A stretch of 5,656 bases of DNA from Candidatus Cloacimonadota bacterium (GTDB taxonomy: Bacteria; Cloacimonadota; Cloacimonadia; JGIOTU-2), in NCBI GenBank assembly GCA_021158425.1, contig JAGGUR010000169.1, positions 1-5,656 on the forward strand. Reading direction: 5' to 3'. This document shows, piece after piece, positions 4,019 to 5,656 of this stretch (its first letter is position 1; each line of letters opens with the position of its first letter). Made by a program: the position numbers and the translations under genes. The notes under the pieces were generated by a model. It saw nothing but the letters and a program-made list of their open reading frames with translations. It did no database searches and was not told where the DNA came from.

Positions 4019-5656
4019 ATATTTATTATTGATTTTACTTTTTTGTTTACCCACAATAATTTTATCAGCTACAACTATCTATGATATTCAATATACAACT
4101 ATTCCTGGAAGCGATGGCACATATCCTTCAACGATGGAAGGACAAACTGTAACGGTTACTGGAATTGTTACTGCAAATAATTACTACTCTTCTGGTAACA
4201 GCAACAGGTTCTTTATGTCTACGCAAGAAGGTGGTGAATGGAATGGTATTTTTGTTTTTAATTATGACTATGAGGTTGAATTGGGAGATCAAGTAGAAGT
4301 AACAGGTAAAGTTTCAGAATATTATGGCTTTACTGAAATCGGAAATATTAGTGCTCTATCAATCTTAAGTTCTGGGAATCAAGTTCCAGCCCCAGTAGAA
4401 ATTTCAACAAATGAACTTGCTACAGAAGAAGCCTATGAAGGTGTACTTGTTAAAATTAGGAATGTTACGGTTACTCAAACCCCAGATGAGCATGGACAAT
4501 GGTATGTTGATGATGGCTCTGGTCAATGCCAGATTGATGATGGAATTTATGAATATCCAAATCCTCAGATTGGGAACGAATTTATCTCTATTACCGGGGC
4601 TGTTGATTATAGTTATGATGAATATGGCCTTAATCCAAGAAGTGAAGAAGATTTTGTAACTGGGGGAGATATAACCCCACCGACAATTACTTCTGCAAAT
4701 GCAACTTCCTCAACAAATGTGAATTTAGTCTTCAGTGAAAAAGTCTCGCAGGAAACCGCTGAAGTTATAAGCAACTACAGCATAAACGGATTAACAGTTT
4801 TAGATGCCAATCTTCAAGCCGATAGCATAACTGTGGAATTAACAACATCAGAACAGACAGAAGGTGAGATATATACAATTACAGTAAATAATGTAGAAGA
4901 TTTAGCTGGGAATCCGATTATTGCAAATAGCACAATAAATTTTACAGGTTATCAATCTGGGGGCGGAGAAAATGACCTATTCTTCTCAGAATATATTGAA
5001 GGTAGTTCTCAGAATAAGGCATTAGAAATCTATAACGGCACGGATTCTGAAATTAGCCTTTCAAATTACAGAATAGCTCAATCTGTAAATGGTAATGGCT
5101 GGCTATACTGGCATACTTTTCCTGATGGTGCATCAATTGCATCTGGTGATGTATGGGTTATAACTACTGATGAAGCAGACGGCGAATTGCAAGCAGTGGC
5201 TGATGAAATCTTGTCTTATCCAAGCGTGGTTCATTTCAGTGGAAACGATGCAAGGGGTTTGGAAAAAACTACAGATGGCGGTTCAACATGGACCCTTATA
5301 GATGTTATCGGTATACCCGATGAAAATCCTGGCGACGGTTGGAATGTCGCTGGAGTTACGAATGCAACAAAAGACCATACTCTTGTAAGAAAAGCAACAA
5401 TAACACAAGGCAATACTGATTGGAACTCCTCTGCAGGAACTAATACTGATAATTCCGAATGGATTGTCTATCCTCAAGATACCTTTGATTATCTTGGCTC
5501 ACACACATTTACTGGAGGCGGCGGAGATACAACCCCACCATCAATTACAAATATAATCGCATTATCATTAACATCTGTCCAGATTTCCTTTAGTGAAGCT
5601 ATAAACGATACAATGGCAGAAGATGAAACAAATTACTCTATTACTCCGTTATTAAA
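4008..5656 (+). CDS. Secreted modular protein: two OB-like domains, SbsA-type Ig-like domain, lamin-tail-like domain, second Ig-like domain (3' end outside window)
   Basis: The frame is open from ATG 4008 to the window end, 549 residues without a stop. Residues 1-21 form a signal peptide: MKYKY, a Leu/Ile-rich core, and likely cleavage after LSA; there is no proper lipobox. A first OB-like region (about 44-124) begins EGQTVTVTGIVTA. A second (about 143-218) contains YEGVLVKIRNV and YVDDGSG, resembling the nucleic-acid-binding-like domains found in extracellular nucleases. Residues 221-316 are an SbsA-type Ig-like domain (DITPP, FSEKV, NYSING, VEDLAGNPI). Residues 322-500 resemble a lamin-tail domain, from FFSEYIEGS and KALEIYNGT to DHTLVRK (456-462) and a closing SEWIV...YLGSH. 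A second Ig-like domain starts at 507 (DTTPP). Gly-rich linkers separate the modules. No catalytic domain or C-terminal sorting signal is visible, so enzyme versus surface-structural protein is undecided. It overlaps lspA by 11 bases and is richer in G+C than lspA in the stretches I counted. Confidence 0.92.
   Translation, partial: MKYKYLLLILLFCLPTIILSATTIYDIQYTTIPGSDGTYPSTMEGQTVTVTGIVTANNYYSSGNSNRFFMSTQEGGEWNGIFVFNYDYEVELGDQVEVTGKVSEYYGFTEIGNISALSILSSGNQVPAPVEISTNELATEEAYEGVLVKIRNVTVTQTPDEHGQWYVDDGSGQCQIDDGIYEYPNPQIGNEFISITGAVDYSYDEYGLNPRSEEDFVTGGDITPPTITSANATSSTNVNLVFSEKVSQETAEVISNYSINGLTVLDANLQADSITVELTTSEQTEGEIYTITVNNVEDLAGNPIIANSTINFTGYQSGGGENDLFFSEYIEGSSQNKALEIYNGTDSEISLSNYRIAQSVNGNGWLYWHTFPDGASIASGDVWVITTDEADGELQAVADEILSYPSVVHFSGNDARGLEKTTDGGSTWTLIDVIGIPDENPGDGWNVAGVTNATKDHTLVRKATITQGNTDWNSSAGTNTDNSEWIVYPQDTFDYLGSHTFTGGGGDTTPPSITNIIALSLTSVQISFSEAINDTMAEDETNYSITPLL

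Noticed and set aside
4411..4659. Plus-strand open frame of 82 residues, Met/Leu-rich
   Set aside because: It is an out-of-frame shadow of the long secreted-protein gene, which stays open through this region with recognisable domains.
1..5656. Possible CRISPR array, insertion sequence or prophage remains
   Set aside because: No regularly spaced direct repeats, transposase motifs, terminal inverted repeats or integrase-like sequence were seen; the tRNA gene is intact and no duplicated tRNA end (attachment-site copy) is visible.

Overview
This 5,656-base window is AT-rich, densely packed bacterial DNA, mostly core housekeeping genes. No phage, transposon, CRISPR or defence genes are visible. 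The source is probably a Gram-negative or candidate-phylum bacterium, perhaps from or near the FCB group (Cloacimonadota, WOR-3/Stahlbacteria or Marinimicrobia-like). I base that on the low G+C, a TraR/DksA regulator directly upstream of lspA, a DivIVA-domain protein next to YggT, and a secreted modular protein with SbsA-type Ig-like and lamin-tail-like domains. The phylum is an inference and cannot be settled from this sequence alone.

Layout, minus strand: a corrinoid adenosyltransferase gene (cobO/btuR type, 3' end outside the window) lies at 1-478. Just upstream of it on the same strand is a tRNA-Val(GAC) gene with encoded CCA (510-586), preceded by a good sigma70-like promoter. The tRNA and cobO may share a transcript.

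Layout, plus strand: after a divergent intergenic region (587-799), all genes run head-to-tail to the window end. They are tdk (thymidine kinase), a doubtful 37-38-residue ORF, yggT (small membrane protein), a DivIVA-domain coiled-coil protein, a purine nucleoside phosphorylase, a TraR/DksA-family zinc-finger regulator, lspA (signal peptidase II) and a long secreted protein still open at base 5656. From yggT onward, spacings are at most 19 bases and two junctions overlap (1 base at divIVA/pnp, 11 bases at lspA/secreted protein), so this is very likely an operon.

Functionally, tdk and the phosphorylase serve nucleoside salvage, YggT and DivIVA suggest envelope growth or division, the DksA-like protein suggests transcriptional control of growth, and LspA matures lipoproteins. 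The last gene encodes an exported protein with two predicted OB-like domains, an Ig-like domain, a lamin-tail-like domain and the start of a second Ig-like domain. I do not see a convincing new biological system. The points most worth checking are the unusual lspA start, the architecture of the secreted protein, active-site substitutions in the phosphorylase, and loss of the usual arginine in the DivIVA membrane-contact loop.
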